Source: Anniella stebbinsi
Taxonomy: Eukaryota > Chordata > Lepidosauria > Squamata > Anniellidae
Reading direction: 5' to 3'
Assembly (NCBI GenBank): GCA_029215795.1
Contig: JARDYH010000001.1
Coordinates: forward strand, 10,838,001-10,902,000
DNA: 64,000 nucleotides
Shown: in pieces, positions 19,653 through 30,700 of the stretch
How positions within the stretch are numbered: the first letter of the stretch is position 1
Layout: each line of letters begins with the position of its first letter
The notes under the pieces: model-generated
The model's input: the letters and a program-made list of their open reading frames with translations, nothing else
The model's database searches: none
Told to the model about the DNA's origin: nothing
Position numbers and translations under genes: made by a program

Positions 19653-19773
19653 TATATTAGAGCAATGAAGGTCTCAGGGGTAGGGGAGCACGGGGGGATG
19701 TTAAGGTTTTGTTATGTATTATGTTTATTATATGTTTATTATATGTTGAAATAATAAATAAAATTTAAAGAAA
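19174..19773 (+). mobile_element. L1 LINE, 600-bp 5'-truncated 3' end
   Basis: A 14-bp direct repeat AAGATGCTTCCTTT occurs at 19160-19173 and 19774-19787. Between them lie the end of L1 ORF2, a short 3' UTR with 'aataataaataaaattt' polyadenylation-type signals and an A-rich end. Truncation, an A-rich tail and long duplications are the marks of target-primed reverse transcription. The sequence is little decayed (open frame to 19652), so it may be fairly recent. Confidence 0.9.
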
Positions 19774-19787
19774 AAGATGCTTCCTTT

Positions 19788-20837
19788 CAAAAAATCCAAA
19801 ATCCCTTTAAGAAAGCCTGGAAGAACAAAACGACTTTGAAGGAGGAGAAAGTGGCGTCACAAAGGAAAGGGAGGGAATAAAAATTAATTAGACACAGTAT
19901 GTACAAAATGGCAAAAACAAGATGCAAAACTGCCACTATGACACCTCCATATCACAAACAATGTTTTTGTTTTATTTTATTTTGTTATTATTATTTTTAA
20001 AAGTACTGCCACTGTTTGGAATAAAAGTTACACTAGCAGGGGGCTTTCTACTGCATTTATTTCAGAATGACTGAAGGTCACAGAATATTTGCTTAATGTA
20101 CCAAAATCAGATGATGAGGAAGATGAGGATGATGAGGATGAGGATGGCTTAGTCTGCTATCCTATACACATTTACATGGGAATATATTCCACTGTACTCA
20201 GTAGGACATACTTCTGAGCAGACATGCAAGAGAGCAGTCGTATGGCCCTTAGCACGAACTGGAGGGTCATAGGATAGTTTGGATTCCTGGATTTAAGGCT
20301 GGAGACACCACTCCAATCTCAGACCCAGGGAGTCCAAGCTTCCCCTGCCTTTTGCAGCTGGCGTGGGGAGAACCAGTGTTATGAATAAGGTTGTTTTCTC
20401 TTTTGCATGGACTACTTCACCTCCAACTAATTAATAAAGAAGGCTATTTTGCCTTTCTCAGGACTAGTACGCCAGTTTAGAAATTGCCTATACAGGAAGT
20501 GTTATTTTCTGCAACGTTATATTGTAATCTTTTATTAAACTTGTGAGATCTATAGGTATACCTGGGGAAGTTCTCATTTAGTTGAAATGGAGATACACCA
20601 GGTTCCGCAGAAGTAACTGCCATAGTTGTTACATGAATCAGACATAACTTTCAATGTTGTTATTAAATAGACCAGGGTAACTGATACAGTTGTTTTGAAA
20701 TTCTGACGGATTGGGTACATTGGTAAACCAATTGGCACAATTATATTTGTTACTATTTGTGTTATAAATTTGGCAACCAATTGGCCCAGTGCAATCTTGT
20801 AGATCTGGCACAGCACTATTTAAAAGAGGATTTGCAA
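19788..20837. other. no gene; short repeats at 20105-20150 and 20158-20237
   Basis: 20105-20150 is a degenerate GATGAG/GAGGAT repeat. 20158-20237 ('atacacatttacatggga' facing 'cttctgagcagacatgcaag') is a decayed member of the 'CAATCCTATG' MITE family. The remainder is unrecognised. Confidence 0.45.
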
Positions 20838-21067
20838 ATTCATGGAGGAGAATGCTATCTATGGCTACTAGTCCTGATGGCTATGTGTTACTTTCAGTAT
20901 CAGAGGCAGTAAGCCTACATACACCAATTGCCAGGGAACATGGGTGAGAGGGTGCTGTTACACCCATGTCCTGCTTGTGGGTCCCTGGTCATCAGCTGGT
21001 TGACCACTGTGTGAACAGAATGCTGGACTAGATGGACCTTAGTCTGATCCAGCATGGCTCCTCTTAT
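20838..21067 (+). mobile_element. CR1 (CTTATGTT-tail subfamily) 3' end
   Basis: 'ctactagtcctgatggctatgtg', 'atcagaggcagtaagcct', 'tgtgaacagaatgctggac' and 'gatccagcatggctcctctt' follow the subfamily order. It ends at 'cttatgtc'. Confidence 0.85.
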
Positions 21068-21074
21068 GTCATTA

Positions 21075-21402
21075 TCCCATGAAGCTGATTGTTGGGAGCT
21101 TCTTCACAGAGCACATAAACTATGGACTTCGTTACCACAAGATGTGGTGATGGTCACCTATTTGGAAGGCTTTAAAAGGAGGTCAGATAAATTCCTGGAG
21201 GAGAAGGCTATCAATGGCACTAGTCCTGATGGCTACCTCTAGTATCAGAGGAAGTATGCCTATGTACACCAGATGCTGGGGAACATGAGTGGGAGGGTGC
21301 TGCTATTGCACCCATACCAGAAGCAGCTAGTTGGTTACTGTGTGAACAGAATGCTGGATTAGATGGACTTTGGTATGATCCAGCATGTCTTTTCATATGT
21401 TC
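21075..21402 (+). mobile_element. CR1 (CTTATGTT-tail subfamily) 3' end, second copy
   Basis: It starts further upstream in the consensus ('cccatgaagctgattg', 'cacaagatgtggtgatggtc') and ends 'cttttcatatgttc'. It stands head-to-tail after the previous copy, separated by only a few bases. Confidence 0.85.
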
Positions 21403-21913
21403 CGAAGTGGTATTGTCCACAATACATTCCATCAGATATAAAGAGTAGTCCCTCTTGTCTTATATTCTTCAAATGCTAAATATAGATGTTTAGAGTTCAA
21501 GATATATATTTTGGAAGGGGAGTTGAGAGAGTTTGGACAAATGTCATCATGGTATATAATTTCAGGGTTGAGTTTGTTGAGAAAGCCTTCGAACCATGAA
21601 ATGTTCATAATGGTTCAGTTCCAAGCATCAATCCTACAAAAAGTCCATAGAGTTGGAGGGGTGCTAATGCCATTGACAGTTGAATGCCTACAATCTTAAG
21701 TGGTGTGTACAGCAGAGACAAAATAGACAGGCCTGACATTTGCTCAGCTTTTTCTTTAATCAACCTCATGACAGTAAGACATATATCTGTTTAAGACAAA
21801 GACCATAACCAAACACATCAAAGCACATTCCTTTATTTTTCTCTCCCTCTTTTTGAGAAAAAAAATCCCAGAAATACTAATTCAAGAAGATTCAGCCACA
21901 GGTAAGAATCCAA
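21403..21913. other. no feature recognised
   Basis: AT-rich with no repeat ends and no coding signal. Confidence 0.4.
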
Positions 21914-22088
<175 letters not shown>

Positions 22089-22189
22089 AATATTTAAAGA
22101 AATGCATATTTCTTTCCAAGAGTAGGTTGGAAACATCTGTAATATTAGCACTTTTAGTTTTAGGGGGGGAGCAGGTCATGGAAATTTTT

Positions 22190-22350
22190 ATTTATTTATT
22201 TAAAACATTTCTTAGCTGCCTTTCAGGGCAGAAGCCCTCCCAAGGCAGCTTACAACCATACATAAAACGGTGTAAACATTAAAAGCAATGAAAGCATATA
22301 CAGTAAAAATATCAGTTAAAAACAATAAAAGCTAACAGTAAAACTAACAA
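22190..22350 (-). mobile_element. LINE 3' end, minus strand, unassigned family
   Basis: TTTA units followed by 'aaaacatttcttagctgcct' and 'ggcagcttacaaccatac' form the reverse complement of an L2/CR1-clade tail different from families A to C. No ORF part remains. Confidence 0.6.
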
Positions 22351-22362
22351 TAAAAACTAGGG

Positions 22363-23290
22363 ATGTGTATCATATCGTTAAAATGTCCGATAATGATACA
22401 ATAAGGTCATTATCAGACATCCGATTAACGATAACGATATGATAGAAAAACCTCTGATAAATATCCGATCCGAAAATTTTCAGCCTGATTATGTCGGATT
22501 ATCGGACTGCCATATAAATAAACCTATACTTTCTGTATTTTTTATGTTAGAGTCTTGAAACTTGGTCACAGTTCTTACGGGGTATGCCTAAGGATGTGCA
22601 TGAAATTTGAGATCGATCCTTCCAACCCTAGATTTTATATGAATTTCTTAAAGAACGTTTAAGTTCTGACAGGTCAAAATGACAGCTCGCCACGTGCGTT
22701 CATTCAGACCTGTCAAAAAGTTGCAGGATCTTTTAAAGATTCATATATTATACAGGGGTGGAGGGATTGATCTGAAATTTGGCACATATGTGTAGCAACA
22801 TGTGCTAGACATGTGTGTGAAATTTGAGATCGATCCCTCCAACCCTTGATTTTATATGAATTTATTAAAGATTGTGCAACTTCATTGACACAGCTGGTTG
22901 ACCTGGTCTCTGTGCTGTCATCTTGTCTGCTTTTCCCCCCCATAGGCTTGCATTGGGGGAAACATGCACATAACTTTTTTATTTGAAATGATAATGACAT
23001 GAAACTTGGGGAGCCAGGACTAGCAAGATCCAATCTGCAATGTCTCAAAAGTTTCATGTATCTATCTTTTCAAATTAAAAAGTTATAGAGGGTCCCCCAA
23101 AAGCCCCACCCCGCTGTAACTTCTTCATTTTTAAAGACAAAAACTTGAAACTTGTGGGACATTGAAGATGGGATCTGGCTGGTCATTTGTGAAAAAAATC
23201 AGAGCAATTGCTCAAACCCTCGATTTTCTATGAATTTTTTTAAAGATCGTGCTCGTTCTGAAAGCTGGTTGACCGGGCCTCAGCTTTGAT
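22363..23290. mobile_element. hAT-type element, left end and repeated interior
   Basis: It starts TAGGGATGTGTATCATATCG and has CCGATAATGA/TCATTATC motifs in both orientations. The interior contains diverged units of the type 'cataacttttttattt ... atgaaacttggg ... gtgaaatttgagatcgatcc ... gattttatatgaattt', also inverted at about 23040-23090. These resemble the interior of 13497-15111. The right end was not found and may have been lost in the AT-rich tract that follows. Confidence 0.6.
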
Positions 23291-23400
23291 TAAATACATA
23301 TATAATATAAATATATAATATATATTAAATAAATATATAATATGTTAAATAAATATATTTATAAAGATATAAATTGATTAAATAAATATGCTTATACCGT
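23291..23400 (+). repeat. AT-rich TATAA/TTAAATAAATAT tandem sequence
   Basis: A low-complexity tract built from 'atatataatata' and 'taaataaatat' words. Confidence 0.8.
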
Positions 23401-24165
23401 TTGACCTTTTAGAGGGGGAAAATGCCTGGCGGGATTTGAAGCAGTGTATACTCTTGCAGGACAAAAGACTGTCAAGTCCATTGATTGTTCTACATAGTAC
23501 AGATAAAGTTTGAACAGAATTTCATGATTGATTTGAGGATTCCTCTAGCACCCCTATGTTTTGGTTGAAGGGTCAGGTGAAAATGCTTAAAATAAACACA
23601 TAAGGACTACAAAATGCAGAGCCAAAATGACTGGAATCCAGCCTACATGAAATCTCATATACATCAAGCCAAATGCTCTAAAAAGGAAAACTGGACAAGC
23701 TGCAAATATTTTTTTTTCCATCTCAATGCCAGAAAAATGGATTGCTCAGTAACCGACAACCTCACTCAAACATACACCTTTAATAGTCTTTGATTACAGA
23801 GAGCTTTTCTTCTTTCTGCTGTGTGAAAGCTGGGGCCAAATATGTCAATTTAAGGCAGACGTTTAACTCAACGTAATTTGGAGAGGCCTTGAAGGTGAAA
23901 ATGTGTGGGTTTTTTTAATAAAAAGGAAGACTTATAAATACACTGGGAACACTTTAAAATGTAATTATTATTGCCTTCAGGGTATTGTTCTACCTCAAGG
24001 AGCCTGTTATTCATTCAGTTATAAAATATCATTGGAAGGCATTTTCAGGCAAGCTAGTTTAAACATGCATCATTTAAATGCGTTCAGTTCCTGGAAACCT
24101 CAAGTTTCTAGTTCTCTGCAATACCAAGGATATATACACGGCACCCTCACCTTAAAGTTGTTATT
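23401..24165. other. no feature recognised
   Basis: No repeat family or coding signal. Composition is moderately AT-rich and looks unique. Confidence 0.4.
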
Positions 24166-24767
24166 GCCAGCCAGAGCTATAGTCATTGCTATGGAAAAAG
24201 TGCAAAAAAGGACAATGAAACAATCAAGAGGCTGGAACATCTCCCCTATGACGGAAGGTTACAATGGCTGGGATTGTTTAGATTGGAAAAAAGGAGGCTA
24301 AGAGGAGACCTGATAGACATGTACAAAATTATGCATGGTGTGGAGAATGCGTTATAGGGAAACATGTTTCTCCTTCTTCCATAATGATGGAACCCAACGA
24401 AGCTGCTTGTGGGAGATTCAGGACATATGAAAGGAAGGACTTCTTTACACAGCACATAATTAAGCTATGGAATTCGCTAGCACAAGATGTAGTGATGGCC
24501 ACCAATTTGGATTGGCTTGAAAATGGGGTTGGATAAATTCCTGGAGGAGAAGGCTAGCTCTGATGGTCATGTGTTACCTCCAGTATCCAAGGCAGTAAGC
24601 CTATATGCACCAGTTACTGGGGAACATGAGTGGGAGGGTGCAGTTGCCCCATGTCCTGCGTTGGTGGTCCCTGGTCGACAGCTGGTTGGCCACTGTGTGA
24701 ACAGAGTGCTGGACTGGATGGACCCTCGGTCTGATTCCGCATGGCATTTCTTATGTTGTTATTAGGG
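24166..24767 (+). mobile_element. CR1 (CTTATGTT-tail subfamily), ORF2 end and 3' UTR
   Basis: It begins in the last part of ORF2 ('aaaaagtgcaaaaaaggaca', 'aagaggctggaacatctccc', 'tagattggaaaaaaggaggc'), matching the 'GLxRLEKRRLRGDLI' region of CR1 in broken frames. It continues through 'gatgtagtgatggccaccaa' to 'tttcttatgttgttat'. It is the longest copy of this subfamily here that is not interrupted. Confidence 0.85.
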
Positions 24768-25064
24768 ATGGGCAAATCTGTAATTGTAGGTTTTCCTCAG
24801 TTCCTCATTTTTCCAATCTCAAATTGGTTCCGTCCCATTTTTTGCATCAGTTTGAAGGAAATCCATATGCATTTTGTGAACATTTCTCCTTATATGCACA
24901 CTTTGGTGTGTATTGGAGATTGGCGAGGTTTCATTGCAGAAGTGCATCACAAAATTTGGAAAAGTATAAGTATCGAAAGGTATTTGCTGTTTGGTTCTCA
25001 TCTTGGTTTGGGAAGGATGAATTAGGTAACGTGAACTGAACTATTTTTTTCCCCATCTCTACAT
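24768..25064. mobile_element. hAT-type MITE with TAGGGATGGG end
   Basis: The left end TAGGGATGGGCAAATCTG and the right end TTCCCCATCTCTA are imperfectly inverted, and the middle resembles 3263-3668. The flanking 8-mers do not match, so the target duplication is lost or a boundary is off. Confidence 0.55.
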
Positions 25065-26104
25065 ATTACTAGAAATCCACAACCATTCCTGCATTTGCAT
25101 TTGTTCAGGGTTGGCCAAAGACATATTACTGCTTCAGGTAAGTGTTAAAATGCCCCCTTCCACACACCCATTCTACATACAGACGCTAACTGGACTGGCA
25201 GTTGAATCTAACTTCAATACTGGTATTCTGGTTCTACTGCACTGGAGGGCAACAGAAATTTGAGGTAGGTACCACTCTGTCTTCCAACATCTTGCTGTTG
25301 ATCTTTGCTCCCCTCTCCCAGCATCTGGCATTTAAGGCCACTGGCTCATTCTGCCCAGTGGTTGGGTCAGTTCTGCCCAGGACCAGTCACAGCAAGGACT
25401 GAGATAGCACATACAAGAGGAAAAGGGGAAGGTCATGTCATAGAGGGCTGGTTAAAAATAGTATGGAATACGTGATGTACGTTTAGGCTTACACATCTAG
25501 GTAGATTGTGGCGAAGGTAGGGAAGAAGCGAGTAAAAATAGAATGCTTGGTCGTTTTAATTGCCAGAACAATCCGTTCAATCAACGTGTAGCTGCATATG
25601 TCTCAAAATTATGCTGCTAATGGATTGTGACAGTTTAGAAGTTTAGAGATAATTTCTGTGTATCTTTCTAAAAGCTGTTTTTGCCTTTCCCTTCTTTTTA
25701 AAATTGTAATTATGAATTGTAATTAGAATTCATTTCCACCCTCCCCCCCCAAATAAAAAGAGATTCTGGGTCTATATCATCATGACAAAACTCATTCACC
25801 ACAAATTTGTCAGAATGAAGGTTAAGCAAAAATAGATGTGGGTGTGGGTGGGTGTGGGTGTGGTTCTGTTTATGGGATCACCTAAATAACTCACTTCTCC
25901 TATACTTCATTATGGGAATTTGCTCATCTTCTGCCTGTTCATCAAATTACTCCAGTCACAACAGGGGTGTTAACAGAAGGCATAATGACGCCATGTGGAC
26001 TAGCCACATACCCCACAGGAAAATAAAGCGTGCACAGATCAAAGGGCTTACAAGGCCATGCTTCGAAAGACTTCTTGCTCAGAAGAGGCTAGATGTGAAT
26101 TCGT
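25065..26104. other. no gene; GGGTGT patch at 25838-25863
   Basis: A short GTGGGTG-type tandem lies at 25838-25863. Nothing else is recognised. Confidence 0.4.
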
Positions 26105-27186
26105 CTTGAAGTGACTCTCGCTCCCTTTTGGATGGATCAACTGATTTGTTAGCTTAGCTAATTACGCCTTGGGGCAAAATGCTTTCTAAGTTTTAACTCC
26201 TTTCAAAGGGAGAGAAGGGATCATTTGCAAAATAAAAGATAGTTTTTTTCCTAAGAGGCCTCCTTATTTACTTCAATGGGCGCTAGAAGTTAGAGAGTCA
26301 CGACATTTGCATTGCTTTCTGTGAATTGAACTATACTTCTGCAGATGTTGCTACTTGGGAATCTGTAAGATTTGTATTCTTGTTAACTTTAGAGCAATTC
26401 ATAACTACTGAAGAGCATGCTTTACATGCATGCTTTACGCAGGATGAAGAACTATGTTCATCAGGGTGTGTTTATGCATGCATATAAAGATATGCACATG
26501 TGATGACATGTTTAACATATTGTCCAATTCAGCCCTAAGAGGATATGAAGTAGATCAGACAATTTTCATTGGAAACAAATTGAAGTCATGGAAAGTTGTT
26601 TTCGAAATTGAATCAAGCCAAGTTTCCAGCAACAGCTCAATTGACACATATATAGTATCAGCGGGATCATCCAATCCGGGATCAACTTTCCAAACAGATC
26701 ACTGAGCCAGGGCCAAAGTTTCTTCTTTAATGTGCTTTCAAGGGAGATATTACCTGATCAGCTGGTGTCTAACTTCAATAAAAATTAATGGGAAGCTTCC
26801 ATCTGTGTTAATAAGAGCCGCTTTGGGCCATAAAACAGGCTGTGTTTCATAAAAATGTCGCTGCTAGATTCCATTTGTACAATATTTATGGCAAAGGGTA
26901 ACATTAAAAAGCCATCCTTAACTTACAGACATGCCAGCCTAGGACAATTTCCTGATTTTTTTAGAGACTAGAGCTGGCATGATATCTAGAGCTGGGTCCA
27001 ATAATACTGTTAGAGCAAACTTCCGCGGAATTAACTGTAAATTAAGTAGTGGTGATGGTATCAGTTTTCCTCCATGCCAATCATTCCCTCTCAGATTTAA
27101 GTCTTTTTAATGCAACCAAAATGGGACCATCAACACACACACAAGAGGCAGCGATCAGAAGAATCCCAAAGTTTTTCATATTTGGG
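26105..27186. other. long repeat-free AT-rich stretch, possible conserved non-coding DNA
   Basis: For about 1 kb I recognise no mobile element and no simple repeat. 26740-26960 is rich in words such as ATTAATGG, TTAATAAG, CATAAAA and TTTATGGC. No frame looks coding. Function is not shown by the sequence alone. Confidence 0.35.
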
Positions 27187-27445
27187 AGACAGTGAACATA
27201 AGAACATAAGAAGTGCTGTGCTGGATCAGACCGAGGGTCCATCTAGTCCAGCACTCTGTTCACACAGTGGTCAACCAGCTTTTGACCAGGGACCCACAAG
27301 CAGGAGACGGGTGCCACAGCACCCTCCCACTCATGTTCCCCAGCAACTGGTGTACATAGGCATACTGCCTCAGATACTGGAGGTAGCACATAGCCATCAG
27401 GGCTAGTCACCATTGATAGCTTTCTTCTCCAGGAATTTACCCAGT
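27187..27445 (-). mobile_element. CR1 (CTTATGTT-tail subfamily) 3' end
   Basis: It starts 'aacataagaacataagaag', the reverse complement of the CTTATGTT tail, followed by 'gatcagaccgagggtccatc', 'tgttcacacagtggtcaacc' and 'tcatgttccccagcaactgg'. 5'-truncated. Confidence 0.9.
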
Positions 27446-27828
27446 AAAGTGAATGAGGTCATAATGAGGCTTCAAGTTTCACTGATATTTGTGACAGATT
27501 AATGCAGGGGAAGACTGAAAATGAGGTTAGGAATTAAACAGAGACTGGATACTTTTCTTTGATGGAGTTCCTACTTCATTTCAGTAGTTAGAATGGTAAG
27601 ACTTCTTTCAGGGATCCAAGGAGGGGGAAAATGGCTGCTACCACTCCCCCATTGGGAGAAGGCCTCCCGCCAATGACTCTGGAAGAATGTGGCATCCTTC
27701 ATCATGACGTAATTTGGGGGGAAATGACCTGGAGTAGATTGAGAACATTGTCACCACTTGTCATGAACAGGTATTTTAAAAGGGGAGGGTGAGAAAGAAA
27801 AGGGTAGAAGTCCCTGCAGCTGACCACA
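27446..27828. other. no feature recognised
   Basis: Nothing beyond ordinary sequence between a CR1 end and a SINE. Confidence 0.4.
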
Positions 27829-28617
27829 TACATTTATTTATTATTACATTTATACCCCATAATTTTCACCTTGTAAGGAGCCCAAGATGGCTTACATGTT
27901 TCTCTTCCTCTCCATTTTATCTACACAACAACCTTATGAGGCAAGTTAGGCTGAGAGTCAGTGGCTGTGTTCAGACAACATATTAGTCAGTGGTGGTTTA
28001 AGTTGTCATCCATTAGTTAAGCAATCAACAGTTGGTTATTGTGTTGTCTGTCAGGCAAAAATCACCCCACAATTGACTATTTTGCCAAAATAACTAACTG
28101 AGAAACACAACCTGCTGCAGAGTTGACTAGTCTCACAACCGTTGGTTAGTGTGTTGTCTAATCTGAGCCAGTGGACTATTTTACTGGGTTGAGTTGACTC
28201 TATGGGCTGGCTACAGAGTTCTTGGGCAAGAGTAGCCAAAACTGCGCCGGCTGCTTTGCTACAGCTGGCACAACTTGCAGAGGCTGCTGGGATAGCACCA
28301 GGAGGACTGAGGGAGGAAGGAGGGCAGGGAGAGGGGCAGACAATGTGTCAGTCAAATACCAGGTTGCTGTTAGTCCACTCAACACCAGCCCCACCCACCC
28401 ATGCACAGTTGTGTAGGAACATGTTGTGTGGGGAGTACCCACAAAATAGCCAACTGTGAGTTGGCTACTCAACCCACCATTGACTATTGTATTGTCTTAA
28501 CACAGCCAGTGACCAGCCCAAAGTCACCCTGTGAGCTTCATGGCTGAGTATGGACTAGAACCCCCATCTCCAAAAGTCCCAGCCCCACATTCTAACCACC
28601 ACACCACACACGCTCTG
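27829..28617 (-). mobile_element. tRNA-derived SINE split by a MITE
   Basis: The SINE tail and middle (27829-27962: 'tttataccccat', 'gaggcaagttaggctgagag') and its tRNA-like head (28508-28617: 'gaccagcccaaagtcaccc', 'ggactagaacc' B box, 'ccaccacaccacac') join perfectly when the inner element and one AGT are removed. Same family as 1433-1652. Confidence 0.85.
27963..28507. mobile_element. 545-bp MITE, Harbinger-like, exact 3-bp TSD
   Basis: The left end GGCTGTGTTCAGACAACATA and the reverse-complemented right end GGCTGTGTTAAGACAATACA are inverted. AGT occurs at 27960-27962 and 28508-28510, and the surrounding SINE shows that only one AGT belongs there. The interior shares 'gaaacacaacctgctgcagagttgactag' type sequence (in two blocks) with 5732-6246. 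No transposase is present. Confidence 0.8.
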
Positions 28618-28903
28618 TCCTCCACCTCAGCGAAAGAATTCTCCAGCCCATTGTCCAGGCCACTAGCGTGTCTCCACTTTCGCAGCCAGACAATGGTTCT
28701 GCAAAGGTCGGTAGTCTCTTGGGCCCACCACTGGGTGAAGGATGCGGAGGAGGTAGAGAAGCAAACAGTATCAAATACAGAATGCATTTTCTTGTCAAAG
28801 AAGTCATTGTCAGTGGGTGGGTTGGACGCATCCCATTAAAACTCCTCCACACAAATTACAGTATGATTGCAAAGACATTTCATACCCATATCCATATCTA
28901 TAA

Positions 28904-28948
28904 TGTGTGTGTGTGTGTGTGTGTGTATACATACATATATATATATGC
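28904..28948 (+). repeat. (GT)n-(TA)n compound microsatellite
   Basis: About 12 GT units followed by TACA/TATA units. Confidence 0.9.
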
Positions 28949-29689
28949 ATACATTATATACATACTCTCTTTCTCTTTCTTCCTTAATGATCCTTCAGCA
29001 GGTCAAAATCCAATCGCTACCACCTTTCCTGCTGATCTTTTCTCATTAGTTTCATATTCCCTGTAAGCATTTTAAAAGTACAAATAAAATAATCATGATG
29101 AGAAATGACTGTTTCACATCACTGTTTGTGGTGTACGATGGCAACATGATGGGAAATCTACCCTAATTAACGTTTGCTCACTCTGGGCAGCTGCCTGCTT
29201 CCGTACGACCCTTTTGAACTCCTCCGAGCCTTGTTACGGACGACTCGGCTGAGGTTCCCCTTTCCCCGCTCCTCGGCTTTCTTCTATTTAATTTCTGTGT
29301 CCTTTAAATGCAGCACATGGTCTCTTTTAGTGTTCAGGCTGGAGCATTAAGCAAGCCAATCTCCCATTTGTGTGCATACGTGGGTGAGCCGGGTGCCTCG
29401 CAAAGCACTCAGACAGATGCCTCCTTGGCTTTAATGATATTGCTAATCATCTCCCGTATTCTCCAAGGATATTTCCTTTGGCTTTACATTCCTGTCATGC
29501 TATCCCCTCATTACTGCAGAGTGCTATTTTTAAACATTTAAACTTCATCTTGCTCTGTGCCTTTTGTCGTTAAATTTGCAAGCAACCCCCTTCTACGTGC
29601 ACAAGCATCGAAGCCTGAGCTGACTGTGTGGGGCACATGGGCAGTGGTGTCCCCCCGCTCCATTCTTGCTCCCAAAGCATCCTTTCCTC
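28949..29689. other. repeat-free stretch, possible conserved non-coding DNA
   Basis: 29150-29560 has balanced composition with CpG-containing words (CCGTACGACC, GACGACTCGG) and homeodomain-like TAATGATATTGCTAATC. No repeat or coding frame is recognised. Retained CpGs outside mobile elements are unusual in this window. Confidence 0.35.
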
Positions 29690-30126
29690 CCCTCAGTGCA
29701 CGAGAAGCCACAAAAATCATCCTCAGGGGTCCTTCTCCATGAGCCCCTGACAAAGGAAGTGAGGCAGGTGGCAACCAGGAAGAGGGCCTTCTCTGCTGTG
29801 GCACCCCAGCTGTGGAATGAGCTCCCTAGTGAGGTCTGCCTGGCACCTGCATTATACTCTTTTATTTTTATTTTCTCAGTATTTTAACAGTTCATCAGCT
29901 TAATTTTTTAAACTTTTCTGTTTTAATTTGTATTTTAAATCTGTATTAATTTCTGCATGGCTGCTCAGTTTTATCCTGGTTGTGCTTTTATATTGCATTT
30001 TATATTATGTTTTTATATTGTCGTTTGTTACACTTTGAATGGTTTTCATAGTTTTAATTTTTGTAAACTGCCCAGACAGCTCCGGCTATTGGGTGGCATA
30101 GAAATGCAATCAATCAATCAATAAGT
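29690..30126 (+). mobile_element. L2-like LINE family B, ORF2 end and 3' UTR
   Basis: The plus strand reads a decayed ORF2 end with 'RKRAFSAVAPQLWNELPSEV' and 'ALYSF', then the family B 3' UTR and 'gggtggcatagaaatgcaat' with a CAAT/TAAA tail. 5'-truncated and out of frame at the C-terminus. Confidence 0.8.
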
Positions 30127-30234
30127 AAATTTTCCAAAGCAGTTTCTGAATGTCTCAATAGGTTCTCTCCATTGGAAGCTGTTGGCAGTTTGTTGGGTAC
30201 AACTCCTGCTGCTTTAAAATCCCAAGGAGAAGAC

Positions 30235-30475
30235 GATCAATGGCTTTCTGGAGGAGAAGGCTATCAAAAGACTATCAATGGCTGCTAGACCTGATGGCTA
30301 AGTGCAACCTTTAGTATCAGAGGCAGTAAGCCTGTATACACTAGTTGCTGGGGAACATGGGTGGGAGGGTGCTGTTGCACCATGTCCTGCTTTGTTGGTC
30401 CCTGGTTGACAGCTGGTCTGCCACTGGGTAAACAGAATGCTGGACTAGATGGACCCTCGGTCTTATGTTCTTAAA
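30235..30475 (+). mobile_element. CR1 (CTTATGTT-tail subfamily) 3' end
   Basis: 'gaggagaaggctatcaaaag' (with a short local duplication of 'ctatcaa'), 'atcagaggcagtaagcct', 'ggtccctggttgacagctgg' and 'cctcggtcttatgttctta' identify the subfamily. Confidence 0.85.
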
Positions 30476-30479
30476 TGAG

Positions 30480-30700
30480 GGCACTCATGCTACCAGTTTT
30501 GGGGATCTAGAACGGTATCAGCTCCTTGAGGAGTGAAGATTGAAGCCACGAGGGCAGAGATGGACTAAGCCGAGGGTGGAGGACAGTGGAAACTGGTGGG
30601 ACTGTGAATTCAGAGCCAGCCAAAGCTCTAAAGGATCTATCCAAGGTGCTGACACTGAGAAGTGTTGAGTGGCTAGAAGCAGGCACCTATCAAAATTCCC
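30480..30700. mobile_element. possible relative of the 51248-51475 palindrome
   Basis: 'ttcagagccagccaaagctc', 'aaaggatctatccaaggtgctga' and 'gatctagaacggtatcagctcc' resemble one arm of the palindromic element at 51248-51475. The other arm is not clear. Confidence 0.4.

Noticed and set aside
24768..25064. 8-bp target duplication at the 24.8-kb MITE
   Set aside because: The flanking octamers do not match, so none is claimed.
28531..29066. Frames of 86-132 codons on both strands at 28.5-29.1 kb
   Set aside because: They overlap a SINE head and a GT/TA microsatellite, and none has a recognisable domain.
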